Part shown: positions 5,508 to 10,515 of the stretch, piece by piece
How positions within the stretch are numbered: position 1 is the stretch's first letter
How the letters are laid out: each line of letters opens with the position of its first letter
NCBI GenBank assembly: GCA_021828935.1
Contig: JAJZCU010000035.1
Location: 1-10,515, forward strand
DNA from: Planctomycetota bacterium
GTDB taxonomy: Bacteria > Planctomycetota > Phycisphaerae > WQYP01
Direction: 5' to 3'
DNA: 10,515 nt
Translations under genes and position numbers: made by a program
The notes under the pieces: model-generated
Seen by the model: only the letters and a program-made list of their open reading frames with translations
Databases searched by the model: none
What the model was told of the DNA's origin: nothing

Positions 5508-7208
5508 ATGGCAGTATTTTCACATGATTCCGGCGGAACTGGCGCGGGCTTGAAAAAAAAACACGGGTTCTTCGCTCGGGCGGCGACCCATGCGCCCGGC
5601 GCGACGCCGGCGGTGAAGGCCAGGGCCGCGACGCGCGCCGGAAAGAAAACTTCGCCGCATGGCCTGCGCATCGGCGCGATTGATATTGGCACCAACAGCC
5701 TGCATTTGGTGGTCGTTGAAGTGACCGAGCAACTGGGCTTTCGCATATTAAGTTCGGAAAAAGAACTCACCCGCCTTGGCTACGGCGCCCTGGTGCGTCA
5801 TGAAATCCCACAGCGCGCCATGACGCACACGCTGGAGGTGCTGGGGCGTTACCAACAAATTGCCCGTGGCTTGGAATGCAATCGCATTTTGGCCTACGCC
5901 ACCAGCGCCGTGCGCGAAAGCAAAAACGGCGGCGATTTTGTGCAGGCCGCCAAGGAACGCCTGGGGCTGGATGTCCGCGTGATCAGCAGTCAGGAAGAAG
6001 CGCGCCTCATTTATCTGGCCGTGCGCCAAGCCGTGGACTTGGACGAACAGCGGTCTTTAATCGTGGATATCGGCGGCGGCTCGGCGGAGTTTATCGTGGG
6101 CACGGCGCATCAGGCCCTGCTGCTGGAAAGCTACAAGGTGGGCGCCAGCCGGCTAAGCCAGCAATTTATTACCAGCGACCCCGCGAGCGGGCGCGACATG
6201 GACGCCCTGGAAAAACATATCAAAAAAGCATTAAAGCCGGTGATGAAGAAAATCGAGGCGCTGGACGTGCAGCGCATCATTGGCACTTCAGGCACCATGG
6301 AAAATCTGGCGGCCATGTGCGTGCAGCAGCACGGGGAGGCGGAGGTGCGCCGCCGCCGACCCACGGAAATGTTGAGCGATGATTTTGCGCTGATTTATAA
6401 GAAATTGCAGCGTCTGCCGGTGGCGGGCCGGCGGGCCATTCCGGGGCTGGACCCCGGCCGGGCGGATCAGATTCTGGGGGGCGCTGCGGTGGTGGCCTAT
6501 GTGTTTGACCGTCTGCAAGTGGACCGCGTTGAAATTTCAGACCGCGCCATGCGTGAAGGCATGATCATTGATTACATGCAAACCCATTGGCCGCGGGTGC
6601 GTTTAAGCGTGCAGGTGCGGGAGCCCCGGCGGCGCAGCGTGATTGAACTGGGCCGCAGGTGCAATTACAACGAAGCGCACCATCAGCAGGTGGCCGGCCT
6701 GGCGCTGGCGCTGTTTGATCAGCTAAAAGATGTGCATGGCTTGGACCAATCGCGGCGGGAGCAGTTGGAATTTGCGGCGCTGCTGCATGACATTGGATGG
6801 CACATTGGCCACAGCGGACATCACAAGCATTCTTATTATCTGGTAAAAAATGGCGACTTGGAAGGATTCTCTCCGCTGGAACTGGAGATGATCGCCAATG
6901 TGGCGCGCTACCATCGCCGCAGCATGCCCAAGAAAAGCCACGCCGCCTACATGAGCCTGGCCCCCGCGGAACGCAACGTGGTGGACCGCATGGCCGCCCT
7001 GTTGCGCATCGCCGACGGCCTGGACCGCGGCCACTACGGGAACGTGCAAAATATAAAAGTGCGGGTGCGCAAGGGGAACGTGGCGTTTGTTTTGGAAACC
7101 AAGGCGGACCCGGAACTGGAACTGTGGGCCGCGCGGCACAAGACGGACCTGTTCGAAGCAGTCTTCAAGCGCACCGCCAGTTTCACCGCGCGGCCAGCGA
7201 AGGCGTGA
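5508..7208 (+). CDS. Ppx/GppA-type exopolyphosphatase / pppGpp phosphatase with HD domain
   Basis: Counted from ATG 5508 the protein has 566 residues. An ASKHA-fold Ppx/GppA domain starts near residue 54: AIDIGTNS (phosphate-binding loop 1, about 58-64), ATSAVRES (about 131-138), SQEEARLIYLAV (holding the catalytic-glutamate region), DIGGGSAEF (loop 2, about 187-195) and GTSGTMENLA (259-268). A C-terminal HD-like domain follows, with H427-D428 in ALLHDIGW and further histidines in GHHKHS. Family members release phosphate from polyphosphate or convert pppGpp to ppGpp in the cytoplasm; the two activities cannot be separated by eye. The frame is open back to an ATG at 5271 inside the repeats, but those residues only translate repeats. 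ATG 5508 is the last ATG before the domain, though AGGA sits too close to it, and TTG 5550 is an alternative. A nine-A run (5553-5561) lies in the N-terminal extension. A terminator follows the stop. Confidence 0.88.
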   Translation: MAVFSHDSGGTGAGLKKKHGFFARAATHAPGATPAVKARAATRAGKKTSPHGLRIGAIDIGTNSLHLVVVEVTEQLGFRILSSEKELTRLGYGALVRHEIPQRAMTHTLEVLGRYQQIARGLECNRILAYATSAVRESKNGGDFVQAAKERLGLDVRVISSQEEARLIYLAVRQAVDLDEQRSLIVDIGGGSAEFIVGTAHQALLLESYKVGASRLSQQFITSDPASGRDMDALEKHIKKALKPVMKKIEALDVQRIIGTSGTMENLAAMCVQQHGEAEVRRRRPTEMLSDDFALIYKKLQRLPVAGRRAIPGLDPGRADQILGGAAVVAYVFDRLQVDRVEISDRAMREGMIIDYMQTHWPRVRLSVQVREPRRRSVIELGRRCNYNEAHHQQVAGLALALFDQLKDVHGLDQSRREQLEFAALLHDIGWHIGHSGHHKHSYYLVKNGDLEGFSPLELEMIANVARYHRRSMPKKSHAAYMSLAPAERNVVDRMAALLRIADGLDRGHYGNVQNIKVRVRKGNVAFVLETKADPELELWAARHKTDLFEAVFKRTASFTARPAKA

Positions 7209-7216
7209 TGCGGCAA

Positions 7217-7258
7217 TTGCCCCGACTTTCATTGCCGCGCGACGCGGGGCAAGTTTTT
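7217..7258 (+). terminator. Rho-independent terminator after the Ppx/GppA gene
   Basis: TTGCCCCG (7217-7224) is perfectly complementary to CGGGGCAA (7245-7252), with a 20-base loop, followed by G and five T (7254-7258). It starts nine bases after the Ppx/GppA stop codon. Confidence 0.75.
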
Positions 7259-7260
7259 CA

Positions 7261-7291
7261 TTGGCAAATGCGGTGGCCGGAATGGTATACT
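7261..7291 (+). promoter_or_regulatory. Extended -10 promoter of the toxin-antitoxin cassette
   Basis: TGGTATACT (7283-7291) is an extended -10 element with TATACT at 7286-7291. A TTGGCA at 7261-7266 could be the -35, though the spacer is long (19 bp). It lies directly after the terminator and about 30 bp before the antitoxin start, so the cassette appears to be transcribed on its own. Confidence 0.6.
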
Positions 7292-7322
7292 CCACTTGTC
7301 GCTAGCGAAAGGGTCTGATTGC

Positions 7323-7544
7323 ATGACGTACAAAGGTCACATCCAAGATGGCGCCGTGGTTTTTGAGGGGCCGGTGTGTCTGCCGGAGGGCGCTAAGGTT
7401 GAGGTGGCAATTCGCGAAGATGACACGGCTCCAATTCCGCAAACAATGGCCGAACGCTTTGCCGACCTTATAAGTTCGGACAACGATCTGCCGCCTGACG
7501 CCGCCGGCAGCAAGAGGCGCTACCTATACGGACACGCCGGCTAA
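7323..7544 (+). CDS. Antitoxin, AF2212-like (DUF104) type
   Basis: A 73-residue protein beginning MTYKGHIQDGAVVFEGPV, then LPEGAKVEV. This is the small beta-strand pattern (xYxGxIxxGxVxLxxPxxLPEGxxVxV) I know from AF2212/DUF104-like antitoxins. The C-terminal half (about 40-73: MAERFADLI, then DLPPDAAGSKRRYLYG) is probably the flexible part that wraps the toxin. The ATG at 7323 has AAGGG about nine bases upstream; an in-frame TTG at 7296 is less likely. The stop overlaps the toxin start (TAATG), which couples translation. Its role would be to neutralise the PIN toxin and probably to repress the promoter just upstream, as is usual in such pairs. Confidence 0.8.
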   Translation: MTYKGHIQDGAVVFEGPVCLPEGAKVEVAIREDDTAPIPQTMAERFADLISSDNDLPPDAAGSKRRYLYGHAG

Positions 7545-7960
7545 TGGCTGCGGTTTTCGTTGATACATGCTTTTATATTGCCATGCTGCGCCGCGTTGAC
7601 GGGCTTCACGCCCGGTGCATCGCGTTCGACCGGGAATACCGGGGGTCATTCGTAACCAGCGAATTTATATTGATTGAGGTCGGTAATTGGCTGGCGCAAA
7701 CGTCGCAGCGGAAAATAGTTGCCGAGTTTATTGGGCGCCTGCGCACCGATCCGCGAACCACCGTCTTGGACGCGACTCCGGCCCGCATATCCCATGGTCT
7801 TGCGCTTTACGCCGAGCGGCCTGATAAACAATGGTCGCTTACGGATTGCATATCGTTCCGGTTGATGCAAGACCATGCGATCTCCGATGCGCTGACTTCC
7901 GACCACCATTTCACGCAGGCTGGATTTAACGCAATCCTGGCAGACCCTGATGGATGTTGA
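7544..7960 (+). CDS. vapC: PIN-domain ribonuclease toxin, VapC type
   Basis: A 138-residue PIN-domain protein. The acidic metal-binding residues are visible at D7 (VFVDTCFYI), E45 (ILIEVGNWL), D101 (SLTDCISF) and D120 (ALTSDHHFTQAGF), which is the complete active-site set of VapC-like Mg-dependent endoribonucleases. Targets in the family are tRNA or rRNA; the target here is unknown. All catalytic residues are present and the length is usual, so the toxin looks intact. Its ATG overlaps the antitoxin stop by one base. Position between a terminator and gpmI, with its own promoter, fits a small mobile cassette inserted between housekeeping genes. Confidence 0.88.
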   Translation: MAAVFVDTCFYIAMLRRVDGLHARCIAFDREYRGSFVTSEFILIEVGNWLAQTSQRKIVAEFIGRLRTDPRTTVLDATPARISHGLALYAERPDKQWSLTDCISFRLMQDHAISDALTSDHHFTQAGFNAILADPDGC

Positions 7961-7963
7961 TGG

Positions 7964-7979
7964 CGCCACACATGTGGCG
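7964..7979 (+). other. Short inverted repeat after the toxin gene
   Basis: CGCCACA (7964-7970) and TGTGGCG (7973-7979) are perfect complements separated by CA, four bases after the toxin stop. It could mark the end of the cassette transcript, but there is no T-run and the loop is very small. Confidence 0.3.
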
Positions 7980-8076
7980 TATGAGTCGCGGACGCCGGCT
8001 CACGGTTGCGTTACACGACCACCCCGGGCAAAAGGCAAGTTCAACAACCTCGACGGGTTTTCTCACACTCAGCAGG

Positions 8077-8100
8077 TCTCCGGCAGGAGAGGGAAGTCCC
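8077..8100 (+). other. Two small adjacent hairpins upstream of gpmI
   Basis: TCTCC-GGCA-GGAGA (8077-8090) is directly followed by GGGA-AG-TCCC (8091-8100). They lie in the 248-bp gap between the toxin gene and gpmI, which holds no supported gene. A role in gpmI leader RNA is possible only if transcription starts upstream of them. Short stems of this kind may be chance. Confidence 0.22.
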
Positions 8101-8114
8101 TTTCGTCGCTCGCT

Positions 8115-8135
8115 CGGCTGACTGCGCAGTCGCCG
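8115..8135. promoter_or_regulatory. Palindrome upstream of gpmI
   Basis: GACTGCGCAGTC (8120-8131) is a perfect 12-bp palindrome. It is flanked by CGGC (8115-8118) and GCCG (8132-8135), giving ten pairs with one bulged T. With no loop it looks more like a dimeric protein binding site than an RNA hairpin. It lies about 35 bp before the candidate -10 of gpmI. Confidence 0.35.
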
Positions 8136-8168
8136 CGCCCGCCCATCGCCGCCAAGGCGCGCTGCCGC

Positions 8169-8174
8169 TACAAT
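8169..8174 (+). promoter_or_regulatory. Candidate -10 element for gpmI
   Basis: TACAAT matches five of six consensus bases and lies 35 bp before the gpmI ATG. No good -35 is seen 16-18 bp upstream, so an activator might be needed or the match may be chance. Confidence 0.3.
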
Positions 8175-8208
8175 GACCGCTGATTAACTGTTGCCAGGAG
8201 CATGCGTT

Positions 8209-9807
8209 ATGTCTGAATCACACTCGGTTAAACGTCCCATCATGTTGATCGTGCGCGACGGCTGGGGCGAAAATCCGCATCCGGAAATGAACCGCTACAA
8301 TGCCGTGCATCTGGCCAAACATCCGGTGGACGACCGTTTAATGCGGGAATATCCCAACGGTTTAATTCACACCAGCGGCGAGGATGTGGGCCTGCCCAAG
8401 GGCGTCATGGGCAACAGCGAAGTGGGGCACCAGAATCTGGGCGCCGGCCGCATTGTTGATCAGGAAACCATGCGCATCACGCGGCGCATCCGCGATGGCA
8501 GCTTTTTTACCAACGCCGCCCTGACCGGCGCGTTCGCGCACGCCCAAAAAAATAACAGCCATGTCCACATACTGGGTTTATGCTCCGACGGCCGCGTACA
8601 CAGCGACCAGGAACATGCCTATGCGATTCTGGAAGCTGCGAAGCGTCAAAAGTTTCCCGGCGACCGCGTGTTTTTGCACGCCATTACCGACGGCCGGGAT
8701 ACCGCGCCGCAGTCAGGCGCGCGATTTTTGCAGGAATTGGATAATAAGACGCGGGAGATCGGCGTGGGCCGCATCGCCTCGGTCATCGGCCGTTATTATG
8801 CGATGGACCGCGACAACCGCTGGGACCGCGTGGAAAAGGCTTATGACCTGTTTACGCAAGGCAAGGGGGACGCCTTCGCCACCGCCCAGGACGCGGTGAA
8901 ACATTATTATGAACACCCCACTGAACCCTCGCGCACGGGCGATGAATTTATCACCGCCAGCGTCATTGGCGATGCCCGGCAGGGGCGCATCAGCGCGGGC
9001 GATGCGGTCATATTTTTTAATTACCGCGGCGACCGGCCGCGCGAAATCACCAAGGCGTTTATGTATGATGACGCCCAGTTCGCCAAACAGCCCAATGGAG
9101 GCTTTAAGCGGCGCACTCGCCCGGAAAATCTTTACTTCGCCACCATGAGCGGCTACGAAGAGGGCCTGCCGGTGCATGTCATGTTTGATAAACCCGAACC
9201 CATGAAGAACATATTGGGCATGGGCATCAGCGACCGTCATCTCAAGCAGTTTCGTTCAGCGGAAACCGAAAAATATCCACATGTGACATTCTTTTTTAAT
9301 GATTACCGGGAGCCGCCATTCGACGGCGAAAGCCGGGAGATGGCGCCAAGCCCCAAGGTTTCCACGTATGACCAGCAGCCGGAAATGAGTGCGCAGCAAA
9401 TCGCGGACATTGTGTGCGCGCATCTAAAAAAAGGGCAGGAAGACCTTTACATTATTAACTTCGCCAACGGAGATATGGTGGGGCACACCGGAAATCTGCC
9501 CGCGGCCATCAAGGCGGTGGAAACGGTGGACGCCTGCGTGGGGCAGGTGCTGGAAGCATTGCGGGCCGCCGGCGGGGCGGCGATTGTCACCGCCGACCAT
9601 GGAAATTGTGAACAAATGTGGGATCCCATCAACAATTGCCCGCACACCAGCCACACCACTTATGATGTGCGGGCCATTGTGGTGGACGACCGGTACAAGG
9701 GAAAACCCTTCCGCCCCGGCGGCCGCCTGGCGGACGTGGCGCCCACCTTGTTAAAAATGATGGGCCTGGCCAAACCGCCCGAAATGACCGGCGAACCGCT
9801 GGTGTAG
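8209..9807 (+). CDS. gpmI: 2,3-bisphosphoglycerate-independent phosphoglycerate mutase
   Basis: A 532-residue cytoplasmic glycolytic enzyme that interconverts 3- and 2-phosphoglycerate with two Mn ions. Visible landmarks: D17 in RDGWG (metal), S70 in MGNSEVGHQN (the phosphorylated serine), SDGRVHS (126-132), DGRDT (161-165), RYYAMDRDNRW (195-205), RGDRPRE (273-279), K355 in ETEKYPHVTFFFN, D422/H426 in NGDMVGHTG, D463/H464 in TADHGN and H482 in PHTSHTT. All catalytic and metal positions are present, and the length fits the family (about 510-550). The segment after FFFN reads DYREPPFDGE instead of the commoner GGxExPF form, a variant I associate with PVC-type bacteria. ATG 8209 is chosen because AGGAG (8196-8200) lies eight bases before it; an in-frame TTG at 8191 lies ahead of that site. 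It precedes pyrG, separated by 165 bp. Confidence 0.96.
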   Translation: MSESHSVKRPIMLIVRDGWGENPHPEMNRYNAVHLAKHPVDDRLMREYPNGLIHTSGEDVGLPKGVMGNSEVGHQNLGAGRIVDQETMRITRRIRDGSFFTNAALTGAFAHAQKNNSHVHILGLCSDGRVHSDQEHAYAILEAAKRQKFPGDRVFLHAITDGRDTAPQSGARFLQELDNKTREIGVGRIASVIGRYYAMDRDNRWDRVEKAYDLFTQGKGDAFATAQDAVKHYYEHPTEPSRTGDEFITASVIGDARQGRISAGDAVIFFNYRGDRPREITKAFMYDDAQFAKQPNGGFKRRTRPENLYFATMSGYEEGLPVHVMFDKPEPMKNILGMGISDRHLKQFRSAETEKYPHVTFFFNDYREPPFDGESREMAPSPKVSTYDQQPEMSAQQIADIVCAHLKKGQEDLYIINFANGDMVGHTGNLPAAIKAVETVDACVGQVLEALRAAGGAAIVTADHGNCEQMWDPINNCPHTSHTTYDVRAIVVDDRYKGKPFRPGGRLADVAPTLLKMMGLAKPPEMTGEPLV

Positions 9808-9901
9808 TCGAATACCGACCGGGCCTGGGCCTTGCGTGCCCCCACCACCCCCCGCGCCGCCGTGCTGGCAGCGGCCAGATACCAACATTTCTGATGCAAC
9901 A

Positions 9902-9915
9902 CGACAATTTTGTCG
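9902..9915. promoter_or_regulatory. Inverted repeat just upstream of the pyrG promoter
   Basis: CGACAA-TT-TTGTCG is a 14-bp inverted repeat with 6-bp arms, eight bases before the candidate -35. It could be an operator. It could also be a small terminator stem for gpmI, but no T-run follows. Confidence 0.3.
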
Positions 9916-9922
9916 CCTGCCG

Positions 9923-9950
9923 TTTACGCCGTTTCGCGCTTCGGTTATCT
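9923..9950 (+). promoter_or_regulatory. Candidate pyrG promoter
   Basis: TTTACG (9923-9928) and TTATCT (9945-9950) are spaced by 16 bp, and the start codon is 23 bp downstream of the -10. The rest of the gpmI-pyrG gap (9808-9901) is C-rich and shows no gene. Confidence 0.35.
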
Positions 9951-9972
9951 TGCAGACCCTTTGAGGTAGCAG

Positions 9973-10515
9973 ATGCCCGAAGAGAACCGCCGCGATTCCT
10001 ATGATCAGTTTGCGCCGTTGGCCCACGCCACGGACGAAACGGAGTTTTACACGCCGTTTCCGCCCGGATACGTGAAGGGTCGCACGAAATTTGTGGCCGT
10101 GGTGGGCACGGTGATGAGTGGTTTGGGCAAGGGCATCTTCAGTTCCAGCCTGGCGAAAATTCTGAAAGACAAGGGGCTGCGCGTGGCTCCGATTAAAATG
10201 GAAGGGTATCTGAACATTGATTCAGGCACGCTGAACCCCTTCCGCCACGGCGAAGTATTTGTGCTGGACGACGGCATGGAAACCGATATGGATTTAGGCA
10301 CGTATGAACGCATGCTCAATGAAAATTTGGGCCGGCAGAATTTCACCACCAGCGGCCAAATTTTTACGCGAATTCTGGAACGCGAACGGCACGGCCAATA
10401 TCTCGGCCGCGATGTGCAGATGATTCCCCATGTCACCGGTGAAGTGAAAAACACGCTGCGCGAACTGGCCGTGAAATCGCAGGCGGATGTGGATATTTTT
10501 CGGTTTCCGCTGAAC
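9973..10515 (+). CDS. pyrG: CTP synthase (divergent form), N-terminal part
   Basis: The first 181 codons, cut by the window edge. The synthetase domain of CTP synthase is recognised from the P-loop GTVMSGLGKG (45-54, K53), PIKMEGYLNIDSGT (73-86, K75), HGEVFVLDDGMETDMDLG (92-109, with D99/D100 and E103), YERML, and IPHVTGEVK (151-159, E157). The enzyme aminates UTP to CTP with glutamine and ATP; the glutaminase domain would lie beyond the window. It differs from the usual form: a leader of about 37 residues precedes the fold, the P-loop reads GTVMSG instead of GGVVSS, and KMEGYLN replaces KxDPYxN. Such a form seems to exist as a lineage variant in other bacteria. The start has GAGG six bases upstream and its own candidate promoter. 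The last residues (FRFPLN) do not match the expected EIGGTVGD. Confidence 0.88.
   Translation, partial: MPEENRRDSYDQFAPLAHATDETEFYTPFPPGYVKGRTKFVAVVGTVMSGLGKGIFSSSLAKILKDKGLRVAPIKMEGYLNIDSGTLNPFRHGEVFVLDDGMETDMDLGTYERMLNENLGRQNFTTSGQIFTRILERERHGQYLGRDVQMIPHVTGEVKNTLRELAVKSQADVDIFRFPLN

Noticed and set aside
6723..7295. A 190-residue minus-strand open frame
   Set aside because: It is antisense to the HD domain of the Ppx/GppA protein and across the terminator and promoter. It shows no family resemblance.
7950..8183. Small plus-strand open frame between toxin and gpmI
   Set aside because: There is no ribosome binding site, an alternative start inside the toxin gene, and a composition without any domain. 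The segment is better read as intergenic.
9861..9880. GC-rich stem after gpmI as a terminator
   Set aside because: The stem is short and no T-run follows, so I could not support it as a rho-independent terminator.

Overview
The window is a GC-rich chromosomal segment with eight complete protein genes, two partial ones and a repeat-filled intergenic stretch. The phosphoglycerate mutase and CTP synthase resemble what I remember from Planctomycetota/Verrucomicrobiota-type (PVC) environmental bacteria, and the repeat-laden intergenic DNA fits that. The assignment is inference and no rRNA is present to settle it.

Left part, minus strand (1-3150): reading right to left, a cytoplasmic GH43-type glycosidase (2161-3150), a 139-bp gap, then a tight cluster of a peroxiredoxin (1512-2021), a DsbA-like CPHC thiol oxidoreductase (916-1509) and an ion-channel-like membrane protein (1-900) that runs off the left edge. 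The 2-bp and 15-bp spacings suggest one transcript that pairs thiol redox enzymes with a channel.

Centre, plus strand (3430-7208): divergent from the glycosidase lies a B12-binding radical SAM protein that I recognise as the hopanoid C-3 methylase HpnR, which makes 3-methylhopanoids. Next comes about 560 bp without a supported gene. It holds crossed inverted repeats, three copies of a roughly 100-bp element whose ends are short hairpins in inverted orientation (REPIN/MITE-like), and a 17-bp tandem repeat that looks amplified from the element's end. A Ppx/GppA exopolyphosphatase/pppGpp phosphatase with a C-terminal HD domain follows. Its open frame extends upstream into the repeats, but the real start is probably at 5508. 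A rho-independent terminator ends this unit at about 7258.

Right part, plus strand (7261-10515): an extended -10 promoter precedes a two-gene toxin-antitoxin cassette (AF2212-like antitoxin, PIN/VapC-type toxin, TAATG overlap). After a 248-bp gap with palindromes come cofactor-independent phosphoglycerate mutase (gpmI) and, behind its own candidate promoter, the N-terminal third of a divergent CTP synthase (pyrG) cut by the right edge.

No tRNA, rRNA, CRISPR array, transposase or phage gene was seen. The points most worth following are the HpnR homologue, the redox-plus-channel cluster, the REPIN-like repeats and the divergent CTP synthase.
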